Shown: piece by piece, positions 43,379 through 52,396 of the stretch
Layout of the letters: the number at the start of each line of letters is the position of its first letter
Position numbering within the stretch: position 1 is the first letter of the stretch
Source of the DNA: Roseiarcus sp963772555
GTDB taxonomy: Bacteria; Pseudomonadota; Alphaproteobacteria; Rhizobiales; Beijerinckiaceae
NCBI GenBank assembly: GCA_963772555.1
Contig: CAVYXQ010000001.1
Coordinates: forward strand, 248,001-312,000
Direction of reading: 5' to 3'
Length of the DNA: 64,000 bases
Position numbers and translations under genes: made by a program
Notes under the pieces: generated by a model
What the model saw: only the letters and a program-made list of their open reading frames with translations
Databases searched by the model: none
What the model was told of the DNA's origin: nothing

Positions 43379-44646
43379 ATGGACGAGCGGGCGCTGTTAC
43401 GGCGGATGTTCGATGCGGCGGTGAAGTCCGCCGCCCCGGACGCGGTCGTCCCTGCCAATCTGCCGCCGCCGCCAGCCGGCCGCACCGTCGTCGTCGGCGC
43501 CGGAAAGGCCGCTGCGGCGATGGCGCGCGCGGTTGAGGCGCATTGGCCAGCGGACCGGCCGCTCGGCGGTCTTGTCGTCACCCGCTACGGCCATGGGGTT
43601 TCGCCCTTGTCGCGCATTGAGGTCGTCGAGGCCGGCCATCCCGTGCCGGACGCGGCGGGTGAGGCCGCGGCGGCGCGCATTCTCGATCTCGTGCACGGCC
43701 TAGGCCCGGAAGATCTAGCGCTCTGCCTGATCTCCGGCGGGGGTTCTTCGCTGCTGTCGCTTCCGGCTCCAGGGATCGCCCTCGCCGACAAGCAGGAGGT
43801 GAATCGCGCCCTTCTCAAGAGCGGCGCGAGCATCCACGAAATGAACTGCGTTCGCAAACATCTTTCGGCAATCAAGGCCGGCCGTCTCGCCGTCGCCGCC
43901 TCGCCGGCCCAAGTGGTTTCGCTGATCATCTCGGATGTCCCCGGCGACGATCCTTCAGTCATCGCTTCCGGCCCGACCGTGCCCGACGCCACCACGCTCG
44001 CCGACGCGCGGGCGGTGTTGAAGCGCTACGGCATCGTCCCGCCGCAGTCCGTGCAAGCCTGGCTCGCCGATCCCCACGCCGAGACGCCGAAGCCGGGCGA
44101 CGCAGCTTTTGAGCGCACGGTGACCCGCGTCATCGCCGCGCCGCAGGCCTCGCTCGAGGCGGCAGCCGCCGTCGCCCGCAAGGCAGGCATCGAGCCGTTG
44201 ATCCTAGGCGATTCGATCGAAGGCGAGGCGGCCGAGGTCGGCCGGGTTATGGCGGGCATCGCCCGTCAGGTTGCACTGCGCCATCAGCCGGCGCCGCCCC
44301 CTGCGTCCTGATCTCCGGCGGCGAAACGACGGTGACCATCCGCGGCCATGGACGCGGCGGCCGCAATGTCGAGTTTCTGCTGGCTCTGGCGATCGAACTG
44401 AACGGGCTGCCCCACGTTTATGGGCTGGCCGCCGACACCGATGGCGTCGACGGCGCCGAAGAGGTCGCCGGCGCGATTGTCGCGCCCGACACGCTCGCCC
44501 GCGCCGCCGCGCTTGGCGTCAGCGCGAAGGCCCGCCTCGCCGACAATGACGGGCACCGGTTCTTCGAGGCGCTCGGAGATCAGGTGATCACTGGTCCTAC
44601 GCTGACGAATGTCAACGATTTCCGCGCGATCCTGATAAAAGCATAG
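43379..44646 (+). pseudogene. ttuD: Glycerate 2-kinase (MOFRL/DUF4147), one frameshift
   Basis: Codons from 43379 give residues 1-310 of a MOFRL-type glycerate kinase (VVVGAGKAAAAMARA, CLISGGGSSLLSLPAPG, KHLSAIKGGRLA-like KAGRLAVAA, ISDVPGDDPSVIASGPT). The frame then breaks within a GCCGCCCCC run at about 44290-44304. The missing end continues one frame over: CVLISGGETTVTI, GHGRGGRNVEFLLALA, ADTDGVDG and TLTNVNDFRAILI. One restored base would give a normal product of about 422 residues. It phosphorylates glycerate, closing the glyoxylate route into glycolysis. A sequencing error in the C-run is as likely as a true mutation. Confidence 0.85.
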
Positions 44647-44738
44647 GCGACTGGCCGCAAAACTGACCGCGTCTTAGGCGCCAAGAACTTCAACAGGGTT
44701 CGAGGAAAAGAAAACAAGGAAACACAGGGAGAGCGTAT

Positions 44739-46361
44739 ATGTTTAAACAGCTGTTGACGCCCGTAGGCGGCAGCTTGGGGCTTTCGTTTCTCGTTGCAAT
44801 CCTGCCGATCGTTGCGGTCCTGGTTCTTCTCGGCGTCTTGCGGCGGCCGGCGTGGCAGGCGGCGCTCGCTGGCCTCGTCACGGGCCTGATCGTCGCCATC
44901 ACGGTCTGGCAGGTGCCGGTCGGGCTCGCGCTCGACTCCGTCGCGGCCGGCGCTGTCTTGGCGCTCTGGCCAGTGATGTGGATCGTCGTCAATGCGCTCC
45001 TCCTTTACAACATCGCCGTGCGGTCCGGCCGGTTCGACGCCTTCCGCCATTGGGTGATCAACCATCTCCCCAATGATCGGCGGGTGGTGCTGGTCGTCAT
45101 CGGCTTCTGCTTCGGCGCTTTGCTCGAGGGCGTCGCGGGGTTCGGCACTCCGGTGGCGATCACCAGTTCGCTGCTCATTCTCGTGGGCTTTCCGGCGCTC
45201 GAGGCGCTGGTCTTCGTGCTGATCTTCAACACCGCGCCGGTCGCCTTCGGCGCGCTGGGCGTCCCGGTCACGGTCCTTGGCGCCGTCACCGGACTGCCGG
45301 CGCCAGCTCTCGGGGCGATGATCGGCCGTCAGTTGCCCGTCATGGCGCTGATCCTGCCGTTCTATGTGATGGCGATCTACGGCGGTATGCGCTCGGTCCG
45401 CGCGCTGTGGCCGGTCCTGCTCGTCGCCGGCGGCAGCTTCGCGGCTTCGCAATTCATTTCGTCGAACTTTCTCGACTACGCGCTGACCGACGTGCTTGCT
45501 TCGATCGGCTCCCTCATCGTCACGCTGCTGTTCCTTCAGGTCTGGAGTCCGGCGGCCGATCCCGAATTCCTGGTCAAGGAAGAGACGCTCGAAAGCGAAG
45601 TTCCAACATCGCGCGTCGCGTCTTGGGAAGGCTGGGCGCCGTGGCTGATCGTGTCGGCGGTGGTCATTGTGTGGACGCACTTCGGCTGGGCGGCGATCGG
45701 TCAGCAGAATATCCTTTGGCCGGGTCTGCACAATACGATCTCGATCACCTTGTACAATAACAAGCCGTATGCGGCTGTCTGGGCGTTCCAGCCGCTGGGC
45801 ACGGGAACAGCGATCCTGCTGGCGGCGATCATCACTGCGCTCCTCGACAGGCTTTCGCCGCTCACATTCTTCGAATGCGTCGCCAAAACCTTCAGGCAGG
45901 CTTGGCTTGCGATCATCACCGTGATGCTCATCATCGGGCTCGCCTACCTGATGAACTATTCCGGGCTCGCCTACACGCTTGGTCACGCGGTCGCCTCCAC
46001 CGGGTATCTCTTCGTCCTGCTCTCACCGTTCCTTGGATGGGTCGCGGTGATGCTGTCCGGCAGCGATACGTCGGGCAACGCGCTCTTCGGCAATCTGCAG
46101 GTCGTCGCCGCGCGCCAACTCAATCTCAACCCGGTCCTGTTCGCCGCCGCCAACTCGTCCGGCGGGGTGATGGGCAAGATGATCTCGCCGCAGAATATCG
46201 CCACCGGCGTTTCGGTGACCAACCTCAAGGGCCAGGAAGGCGTCGTATTCGCCCGCACCTTCATTCACAGCATTGTTATGACCGTGCTGCTCAGCCTCCT
46301 CGTCGCGTTCCAGCAGTTCGTCATTCCGTGGATTATCCCCACGGTGGGAGGGACACATTGA
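44739..46361 (+). CDS. glcA: L-lactate/glycolate permease family transporter
   Basis: The protein has 540 residues with 12 or more membrane helices and the LctP-family segments EGVAGFGTPVAITS, FNTAPVAFGALGVPVT, GSDTSGNALFGNLQ and ANSSGGVMGKMISPQNIATG. Members import lactate or glycolate with protons. Placed between the glyoxylate genes and glcDEF, glycolate is the best guess. It starts 93 bp after the glycerate kinase and overlaps the start of glcD. Confidence 0.88.
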   Translation: MFKQLLTPVGGSLGLSFLVAILPIVAVLVLLGVLRRPAWQAALAGLVTGLIVAITVWQVPVGLALDSVAAGAVLALWPVMWIVVNALLLYNIAVRSGRFDAFRHWVINHLPNDRRVVLVVIGFCFGALLEGVAGFGTPVAITSSLLILVGFPALEALVFVLIFNTAPVAFGALGVPVTVLGAVTGLPAPALGAMIGRQLPVMALILPFYVMAIYGGMRSVRALWPVLLVAGGSFAASQFISSNFLDYALTDVLASIGSLIVTLLFLQVWSPAADPEFLVKEETLESEVPTSRVASWEGWAPWLIVSAVVIVWTHFGWAAIGQQNILWPGLHNTISITLYNNKPYAAVWAFQPLGTGTAILLAAIITALLDRLSPLTFFECVAKTFRQAWLAIITVMLIIGLAYLMNYSGLAYTLGHAVASTGYLFVLLSPFLGWVAVMLSGSDTSGNALFGNLQVVAARQLNLNPVLFAAANSSGGVMGKMISPQNIATGVSVTNLKGQEGVVFARTFIHSIVMTVLLSLLVAFQQFVIPWIIPTVGGTH

Positions 46362-47848
46362 TCACGATGCCGCCACCAGACGAGGCGGTTCTCGCCCGCC
46401 GCGCCGAGATCGTCGCAGCGCTCCGCCGGATCGTGCCAGGGGAGGGGGTGATCGACGCCGAACACGAGCGTCGCGCCTTCGAATGTGACGGACTTACCGC
46501 ATACCGCCAGCTTCCCATGGTGGTCGTGCTGCCGGAGACGACCGCCGAGGTCGCCGATGTCTTGCGCTACTGTTCGGCAAACGCCGTGAAGGTGGTGCCG
46601 CGCGGCGCCGGCACCTCGCTCTCCGGCGGGGCGCTGCCGCTCGAGGACGGCGTGCTGCTCGGACTTGGCAAGTTCAAGCGGATCCTCGACATCGACATCG
46701 CCAATCGCTGCGTGGTCGTGCAGCCGGGGGTGACCAATCTCGGCATCACCCATGCCGTTCAGGCCCACGGGTTGTATTACGCCCCGGATCCCTCGAGCCA
46801 GATCGCCTGCACCATCGGCGGCAATGTGGCGGAGAATTCGGGCGGAGTGCATTGCCTGAAATACGGCCTCACCACCAACAACGTCATCGGCGTCGAGATG
46901 GTGACCATGAATGGCGAGGTGGTGCGCCTCGGCGGCAAGCATTTCGACGCCTCGGGCTATGATCTGCTTGGCGTCATGGTCGGCTCCGAGGGGATGCTCG
47001 GCGTCGTCACGGAGGTAACGGTGCGCATCCTGCCGACGCCGCCCGGCGCGCGGGCGCTGATGATCGGCTTCTCCAGCGTCGAGGGGGCGGGCGATTGCGT
47101 CGCTGCAGTCATCGGCGACGGCATCATCCCCGGCGGAATGGAGATCATGGACCGCCTCGCCATCGAAGCGGCGGAGGCTTTCGTCCATGCCGGCTATCCG
47201 CTTGACGCCGAAGCGCTGCTGATCGTCGAACTCGACGGCTGCGAGGCCGAGGTGGATCATCTGATCGCCGCCGTGGAGGCGATCGCCACACGCCACGGCG
47301 CAACCTCGTGCCGCGCCAGCCAGTCAGAAGAGGAGCGGCTCCTGTTCTGGGCCGGGCGCAAGGCCGCGTTCCCGGCGGTCGGGCGTCTCTCCCCGGACTA
47401 TTACTGCATGGACGGCACGATCCCGCGCAAACGCGTCGGTGACGTCCTCCTGCGCATGAAGCAGATGGAGGCGCGCTACGGCCTGCGCGCCGCCAATGTG
47501 TTCCACGCCGGCGACGGCAATCTGCATCCGCTGATCCTCTATGACGCCAACAAGCCTGGGGAACTCGAGCGCGCGGAAGCGTTCGGCAGCGACATCCTCC
47601 GGCTTTGCGTCGAGGTCGGCGGGGTTCTGACCGGCGAGCACGGGGTCGGCGTCGAGAAGCGCGATCTCATGGACACTATGTTCAATGAGATCGACCTCAA
47701 CCAGCAGCAGCGTCTCAAATGCGCCTTCGACGAAAAAAGCCTGCTCAATCCCGGGAAGGTATTTCCGCAGCTCTGCCGCTGCGCGGAACTGGGCCGCATG
47801 CACGTCCACGCCGGGCAGCTGCGCTTTCCAGATCTGCCGCGCTTCTGA
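46358..47848 (+). CDS. glcD: Glycolate oxidase subunit GlcD
   Basis: FAD-binding subunit of about 496 residues. The PCMH FAD domain shows VVPRGAGTSLSGGALPLEDG and GGNVAENSGGVHCLKYG, and the C-terminal FAD-oxidase domain has NVFHAGDGNLHPLI and GGVLTGEHGVGVEKRD. With GlcE and GlcF it oxidises glycolate (or D-lactate) to glyoxylate. The TTG at 46358 overlaps the permease stop and has GGGAGG seven bases upstream; ATG 46367 is the alternative. Confidence 0.94.
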   Translation: MITMPPPDEAVLARRAEIVAALRRIVPGEGVIDAEHERRAFECDGLTAYRQLPMVVVLPETTAEVADVLRYCSANAVKVVPRGAGTSLSGGALPLEDGVLLGLGKFKRILDIDIANRCVVVQPGVTNLGITHAVQAHGLYYAPDPSSQIACTIGGNVAENSGGVHCLKYGLTTNNVIGVEMVTMNGEVVRLGGKHFDASGYDLLGVMVGSEGMLGVVTEVTVRILPTPPGARALMIGFSSVEGAGDCVAAVIGDGIIPGGMEIMDRLAIEAAEAFVHAGYPLDAEALLIVELDGCEAEVDHLIAAVEAIATRHGATSCRASQSEEERLLFWAGRKAAFPAVGRLSPDYYCMDGTIPRKRVGDVLLRMKQMEARYGLRAANVFHAGDGNLHPLILYDANKPGELERAEAFGSDILRLCVEVGGVLTGEHGVGVEKRDLMDTMFNEIDLNQQQRLKCAFDEKSLLNPGKVFPQLCRCAELGRMHVHAGQLRFPDLPRF

Positions 47849-47861
47849 ACGAGGAAATCTC

Positions 47862-49082
47862 GTGACCGTCTTTCAGCCCTCGAGCGCCGCAGAAGTCGCC
47901 GAAGTCGTCGCCTGGGCGGCGGTCGACAGCCAGTCGCTCGAAATCGTCTCCGGCGGCAGCAAGAGCGGGCTGGGTCGACCTCCACGCGCCGACCATCGGC
48001 TTGACGTGGCGCGGCTCTCGGGAATCGTCGACTACGAGCCGGCTGAACTGATCCTGACCGCCCGCGCCGCCACGCCGATGGCCGAGATCGAGGCTGAACT
48101 GGACGCCAGGCGGCAGATGCTGGCCTTTGAACCGCCCGACTGGCGGAGCCTCCTCGGCGGCGGCGGCGAGCCGACGCTCGGCGGCGTTCTGGCGTGCAAT
48201 CTCGCCGGGCCGCGCCGGGTCCGCGCCGGGTCGGCGCGAGATTTTTTCCTCGGCTTCTCGGCGATCAACGGCCGGGGCGAGATCTGGAAAGCCGGCGGCA
48301 AGGTGGTGAAGAACGTCACCGGCTACGACATGTGCAAGCTGCAGGCCGGCGCTTACGGCACCTTGTCGGTGCTCGCCGAAGCGACTCTGAAGGTCATGCC
48401 CAAACCGGAGACGGCCTGCACCATCCTGCTTCAGTCGATGGCGGACGAAATCGCTATTCCCGAACTGTCGAAGGCCCTCAATACGCCTTATGAAGTCTCG
48501 GCGGCTGCGCATCTGCCGGCGCCGGTCGCCCGCCGCTCGGGCGTTGCGGCCGTGGCGGAGGGTCTGGGCGCCGTAACTGCGCTGCGCCTCGAAGGCCCCG
48601 CGCCGTCGGTCGCCTTCCGCTCCAAGGCGATCGAGTCGCTTCTGGGACACGGGGGCCGCCTGGACGCCGCGGACACCGCGCGACTCTGGGCGGAGATTGG
48701 CCGGGTGCGGCCTTTGCTCGGGTCGGGCGCGCGTTGCGTCTGGCGGCTTTGCCCGACGCCGACTTCGGCGCACGCGCTCGTGAACGCTTTGCGGGCTGAG
48801 TTTGCTTCGGCCGAGGCTTTCTACGACTGGGGCGGGGGCCTGGTCTGGCTCAGCCTCGAGGCCGGCGAGGCAGGGCCGGACGGCGGCGCGTTGCGGGTGC
48901 GCTCCGCGATGGGCCAAGCCGGCGGCCATGCGACGCTCGTCGTCGCGCCCGACGACGTTCGCGGCGCAACGGCCGTCTTCGAACCCCTGCATGGCGCGCT
49001 GGCCGCCCTCACGAAACGGGTCAAGGACGGCTTCGACCCGCGCGGCATCCTCAATCCGGGCCGGATGCACGAGGCTCACTGA
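47862..49082 (+). CDS. glcE: Glycolate oxidase subunit GlcE
   Basis: The subunit has 406 residues with an FAD-binding PCMH domain (IVSGGSKSGLGRPP; PTLGGVLACNLAGPRRVRAGSARD; GKVVKNVTGYDMCKLQAGAYG) and the tail FDPRGILNPGRM. The GTG start at 47862 is backed by GAGGAAA just upstream and lies 13 bp after glcD. It forms the GlcDEF complex. Confidence 0.93.
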   Translation: MTVFQPSSAAEVAEVVAWAAVDSQSLEIVSGGSKSGLGRPPRADHRLDVARLSGIVDYEPAELILTARAATPMAEIEAELDARRQMLAFEPPDWRSLLGGGGEPTLGGVLACNLAGPRRVRAGSARDFFLGFSAINGRGEIWKAGGKVVKNVTGYDMCKLQAGAYGTLSVLAEATLKVMPKPETACTILLQSMADEIAIPELSKALNTPYEVSAAAHLPAPVARRSGVAAVAEGLGAVTALRLEGPAPSVAFRSKAIESLLGHGGRLDAADTARLWAEIGRVRPLLGSGARCVWRLCPTPTSAHALVNALRAEFASAEAFYDWGGGLVWLSLEAGEAGPDGGALRVRSAMGQAGGHATLVVAPDDVRGATAVFEPLHGALAALTKRVKDGFDPRGILNPGRMHEAH

Positions 49083-49087
49083 CAATC

Positions 49088-50368
49088 ATGCAAACGAACT
49101 TCACCGCCGCGCAATTGGCGAATTCCGATATCAAGGAGGCCGAGAAGGTCCTCCGGTCGTGCGTGCATTGCGGCTTCTGCATGGCGACCTGTCCGACCTA
49201 CGTGCTGCTTGGCGATGAACTCGATAGCCCGCGAGGGCGGATCTATCTCATCAAGGACATGCTCGAGAACGACCGGCCGGCGACGGAAGAGGTCGTCAAG
49301 CACATCGACCGCTGCCTCTCATGCCTGTCGTGCATGTCGACCTGCCCGTCTGGCGTCAATTACATGCACCTCGTCGACCATGCCCGGCATCACATCGAAG
49401 AAACCTATCGCCGGCCATGGCTCGATCGCGCCTTCCGCCGTCTCCTGGGCTTCGTCCTGCCTCGGCCCCATCTGTTCCGGGCGACGCTCGGCGCCTCGCG
49501 CCTGGCCAGGCCGTTCGCTCGATGGGCGCCCGGCGCGTTGCGGGCGACCCTGGCTTTGGCGCCGTCGCATGTGCCGGCGCCTTCGCCTGTCGATCGGCCG
49601 CAGGTTTTCCCGAGCCCGACCAGGACCCGGCGCGTGGCGTTGCTCAGCGGCTGCGCCCAGCAGGTCCTGGCGCCTGAGATCAACGAGGCGACCATCCGCC
49701 TTCTGAACCGGCACGGATGCGAAGTTGTCGTGGCCAAAGGAGCCGGCTGCTGCGGGGCCTTGACCCACCATCTCGGCCACGGGGGAAACGACTACGCGCG
49801 CGCCAACATCCTGGCGTGGACCCGGGAGATCGAGGCGGGAGGCCTGGACGCGATCGTCATCAACGCCTCGGGCTGCGGCACGACCGTCAAGGACTACGGC
49901 TTCATGTTCCGTGACGATCCGCAACTTGCGGAGAAGGCTCGGGCGGTATCCGCGCTGGCGCGCGATATCACGGAATTGATGACCGAGATTGGCCTGAAGC
50001 CGCCGGTCAGCCCGACCGGTCGGCGCGTCGCCTACCACAGCGCCTGCTCGCTGCAGCATGGGCAAAAGGTTCGAAACGAACCGAAACAGCTTTTGCGGGA
50101 TGCGGGCTTCATCGTGCTCGATCCGCCCGAGGGGCACCTCTGCTGCGGCTCGGCCGGCACTTACAACCTGTTGCAGCCGGACATCGCGACCCAGTTGCGA
50201 GACCGCAAGGTGGCCAATATCGAAAGCACCGCGCCCGACCTGATCGCCGCCGGCAATATCGGCTGCATCACCCAGATCGCCGCCGGAACAGCGCTGCCCG
50301 TCGTGCACACGGTCGAGCTGCTCGACTGGACGACCGGCGGGCCAAGGCCCCGGCGCCTGCCGGCGTGA
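49088..50368 (+). CDS. glcF: Glycolate oxidase iron-sulfur subunit GlcF
   Basis: The subunit has 426 residues with two 4Fe-4S motifs (CVHCGFCMATCPT with Cys25, 28, 31, 35; CLSCLSCMSTCPSG at about 76) followed by two CCG domains (GAGCCGALTHHLG; GHLCCGSAGTYNLLQ). It passes electrons from the GlcDE flavins to the respiratory chain at the membrane. It is the last gene of the locus. Confidence 0.94.
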   Translation: MQTNFTAAQLANSDIKEAEKVLRSCVHCGFCMATCPTYVLLGDELDSPRGRIYLIKDMLENDRPATEEVVKHIDRCLSCLSCMSTCPSGVNYMHLVDHARHHIEETYRRPWLDRAFRRLLGFVLPRPHLFRATLGASRLARPFARWAPGALRATLALAPSHVPAPSPVDRPQVFPSPTRTRRVALLSGCAQQVLAPEINEATIRLLNRHGCEVVVAKGAGCCGALTHHLGHGGNDYARANILAWTREIEAGGLDAIVINASGCGTTVKDYGFMFRDDPQLAEKARAVSALARDITELMTEIGLKPPVSPTGRRVAYHSACSLQHGQKVRNEPKQLLRDAGFIVLDPPEGHLCCGSAGTYNLLQPDIATQLRDRKVANIESTAPDLIAAGNIGCITQIAAGTALPVVHTVELLDWTTGGPRPRRLPA

Positions 50369-50801
50369 CCTGCTGGACTGTTTGGAAGCGTGATGCGATC
50401 GGGTCGAACCGTCGCCGCAGAGGCCGGAACGAAGCGCGGGGTATAGGAAATCTTTCCGATCCCCTGCCGCCGGATGATTTCGACGCCATCGCGGCAAGCA
50501 AGGCCGGTCCGATTGTTCCTCCCTGATAATCCCTGGTAATCGAAAAAATCGCTCCCGCCGCTCCTTGAGGGACTGCGCAAATCAAGGGTTTTCATTTCCT
50601 TCAGCGGATTTGCTCATGCGGAAGGTAAAGACAGAACAGGGAAATTATTTTCCCTGTTCCGCCGATAACAGGGAAACGAGCGCGAAGCGGAAAACCGACT
50701 TCAATGCTCCCGGCGCGAGGGGGTGATCGTCAAGAATTTCTAAACGAAGCCGCCGGAACCGGCTCCGCTGCGATGTCGTGCGAGATCTCCTCGTTGGCGC
50801 G
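50369..50801. other. Convergent gap after glcF
   Basis: 433 bp between the converging glcF and amidohydrolase genes, with no supported gene. It contains the palindrome at 50635-50658 and a second GGGAAAC half-copy at 50671. Confidence 0.45.
50635..50658. terminator. Perfect 10-bp-arm inverted repeat in convergent gap
   Basis: AACAGGGAAA, four-base loop, TTTCCCTGTT. It lies between two convergent genes, so a bidirectional terminator is the simple reading, but the arms are short of GC at their centre and no T-run follows. It shares the GGGAAA/TTTCCC core with the operator candidate at 39487. Confidence 0.45.
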
Positions 50802-51650
50802 CTATCGGCCTTTGAGCGGCTTGTCCAACGCATACGCCCGTTCCGCGGCGCCGCAGAAAACAGCGTGCCGGAAAGGGTCTGATCGCTCCGCCAGGATGTC
50901 ATCGCTGATACGCTTCCAGCTCGTGTAGTCCGACGCGAGATCGAGCGGCGGCCAATCGCTCGCCCACAGCGCTCGGGTACAGCCAAAAGCGTCGAGCACG
51001 TGATCCGCGTAACGCTTGATGTCGCCGGCCGAAGCCTCGGGAGCAGCGCAATTCATCAGCCCAGACAGCTTGCAATAGGCGTGGGGCAGCGCGGCGAACT
51101 CGTCGACGTGACGAGCCCAGGGCGCAAAAGCATCGTTCGCGATATCGGGCTTGCCGCAATGGTCGAGCACGATACGGAGCCTGGGCAAACGCCTTGCAAG
51201 CTCTGCAGCGAGCGGCATCTCGCGCCAATTCTGCACGAGAATGTCGAGCGTCAGGTCATTATCGGCGAGCGCCCGCCAGCCCTTTTCGAGTCGCTGATCG
51301 AGCATCCAGGCGATGCTCGCGTTGTCGTCCCGGACCGGGCGCACGCCCTTGACGATCGTGTTCCAGGCGAGCGCGGCGACCTCCTCTTCGATCGCCGGGG
51401 AAGCGGGATTCACCCAGGCCACGACGCCCGCGATCCATGCGAATTTCCGGGCCAGCCCCACGGCGAACAGCGTCTCGGCCAGCGTTTCGGCGGCTTGCAC
51501 CAGGACAACCTGACCGACGCCGGCCGCTTCGAGGCGGGGCTTCAGGTCGGCGGGCTCCCGATCGAGGTAGATCGCCTTCATCCCTGGACTGAGGGCGACG
51601 TTGTCGCCTCGGGCGAGGCGCCAAAGATGAACATGCGCATCGACGATCAA
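50802..51650 (-). CDS. Amidohydrolase_2 family lactonase-like protein
   Basis: The protein has 282 residues and the fold of COG3618 (L-fucono-/L-rhamnono-lactonase-like). Metal residues are visible in VDAHVHLW (HxH at the N terminus), LDHCGKPD and WASDWPP (C-terminal Asp). Such enzymes open sugar lactones or act as decarboxylating or hydrating hydrolases. Its start overlaps the ATPase gene stop as ATGA, so it is the last gene of the transporter operon and probably acts on what is imported. Confidence 0.85.
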   Translation of the reverse strand: MIVDAHVHLWRLARGDNVALSPGMKAIYLDREPADLKPRLEAAGVGQVVLVQAAETLAETLFAVGLARKFAWIAGVVAWVNPASPAIEEEVAALAWNTIVKGVRPVRDDNASIAWMLDQRLEKGWRALADNDLTLDILVQNWREMPLAAELARRLPRLRIVLDHCGKPDIANDAFAPWARHVDEFAALPHAYCKLSGLMNCAAPEASAGDIKRYADHVLDAFGCTRALWASDWPPLDLASDYTSWKRISDDILAERSDPFRHAVFCGAAERAYALDKPLKGR

Positions 51651-52396
51651 GCGGTCCGCCGTTGCGGCAGCTTGCCGGCGATGATCATGGCGAGCACATC
51701 GTCCTTGTCGACGTCCGCCGTCTTCACGACGCCGACCAGACGGCCGTTCTTCATGACGGCGAGCCGGTTCGCCAGGTCGAAGACGTCGTTGATGTCGTGG
51801 CTGATCAGGATGATGCCGATCCCCTGTCGCGCCAGCTCGGAAACGAGGGCGCCGACCTTTCGCGTTTCTTCCAGGCCGAGCGCCGCCGTGGGCTCGTCCA
51901 TGATCAGCACTTTGGCGTTGAAATGGATCGCCCGCGCGATGGCCACGGCCTGCCGCTGACCGCCGGAAAGATTCGCGACGAGCGCCGAAAGCAGCGGCAG
52001 CCTGAGCTTCAGGCGATCCAAGGTCAGGCGAGTCTGCTCTTCCATGGCTTCCTCGTGCATGAAGCCAAGCCGGCCGGTCATTTCGCGGCCAAGGAACAGG
52101 TTGGCGACGGAGTCGAGGTTTTCGGACAGAGCCAGCGTCTGATAAATCGTCTCGATACCGAGCGACTTTGCATCCCGGGTCGTCCGAATGGCGACGGGCT
52201 TACCGGCGAACAGGATTTCGCCGCTGTCGGCGGTAAACACGCCGGAGAGAATCTTGATCAACGTCGACTTGCCAGCGCCATTGTGGCCAAGCAAGCCGAG
52301 GATTTCGCCTTCGCCGAGGTCCAGGCTCACATTCTCGACCGCGTGAACGCCGCCAAACGTCTTGACGATGTTGCGAAACTCGACAAGCGGGGTCAT
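51647..52396 (-). CDS. Sugar ABC transporter ATP-binding protein (XylG/FrcA-like)
   Basis: A single-domain ATPase of 249 residues with Walker A GHNGAGKST, signature LSGGQRQA, Walker B VLIMDEPTAALG and ISHDINDV. The ATG at 52396 overlaps the permease stop as ATGA, which decides the start over a longer open frame. With the permease and binding protein it makes a monosaccharide-type importer. Confidence 0.93.
   Translation of the reverse strand: MTPLVEFRNIVKTFGGVHAVENVSLDLGEGEILGLLGHNGAGKSTLIKILSGVFTADSGEILFAGKPVAIRTTRDAKSLGIETIYQTLALSENLDSVANLFLGREMTGRLGFMHEEAMEEQTRLTLDRLKLRLPLLSALVANLSGGQRQAVAIARAIHFNAKVLIMDEPTAALGLEETRKVGALVSELARQGIGIILISHDINDVFDLANRLAVMKNGRLVGVVKTADVDKDDVLAMIIAGKLPQRRTA

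Noticed and set aside
44580..45986. 468-codon minus-strand frame rich in Asp, Arg, Gln and His opposite the permease
   Set aside because: Typical complement of a hydrophobic membrane protein gene; not a real hydrophilic protein.
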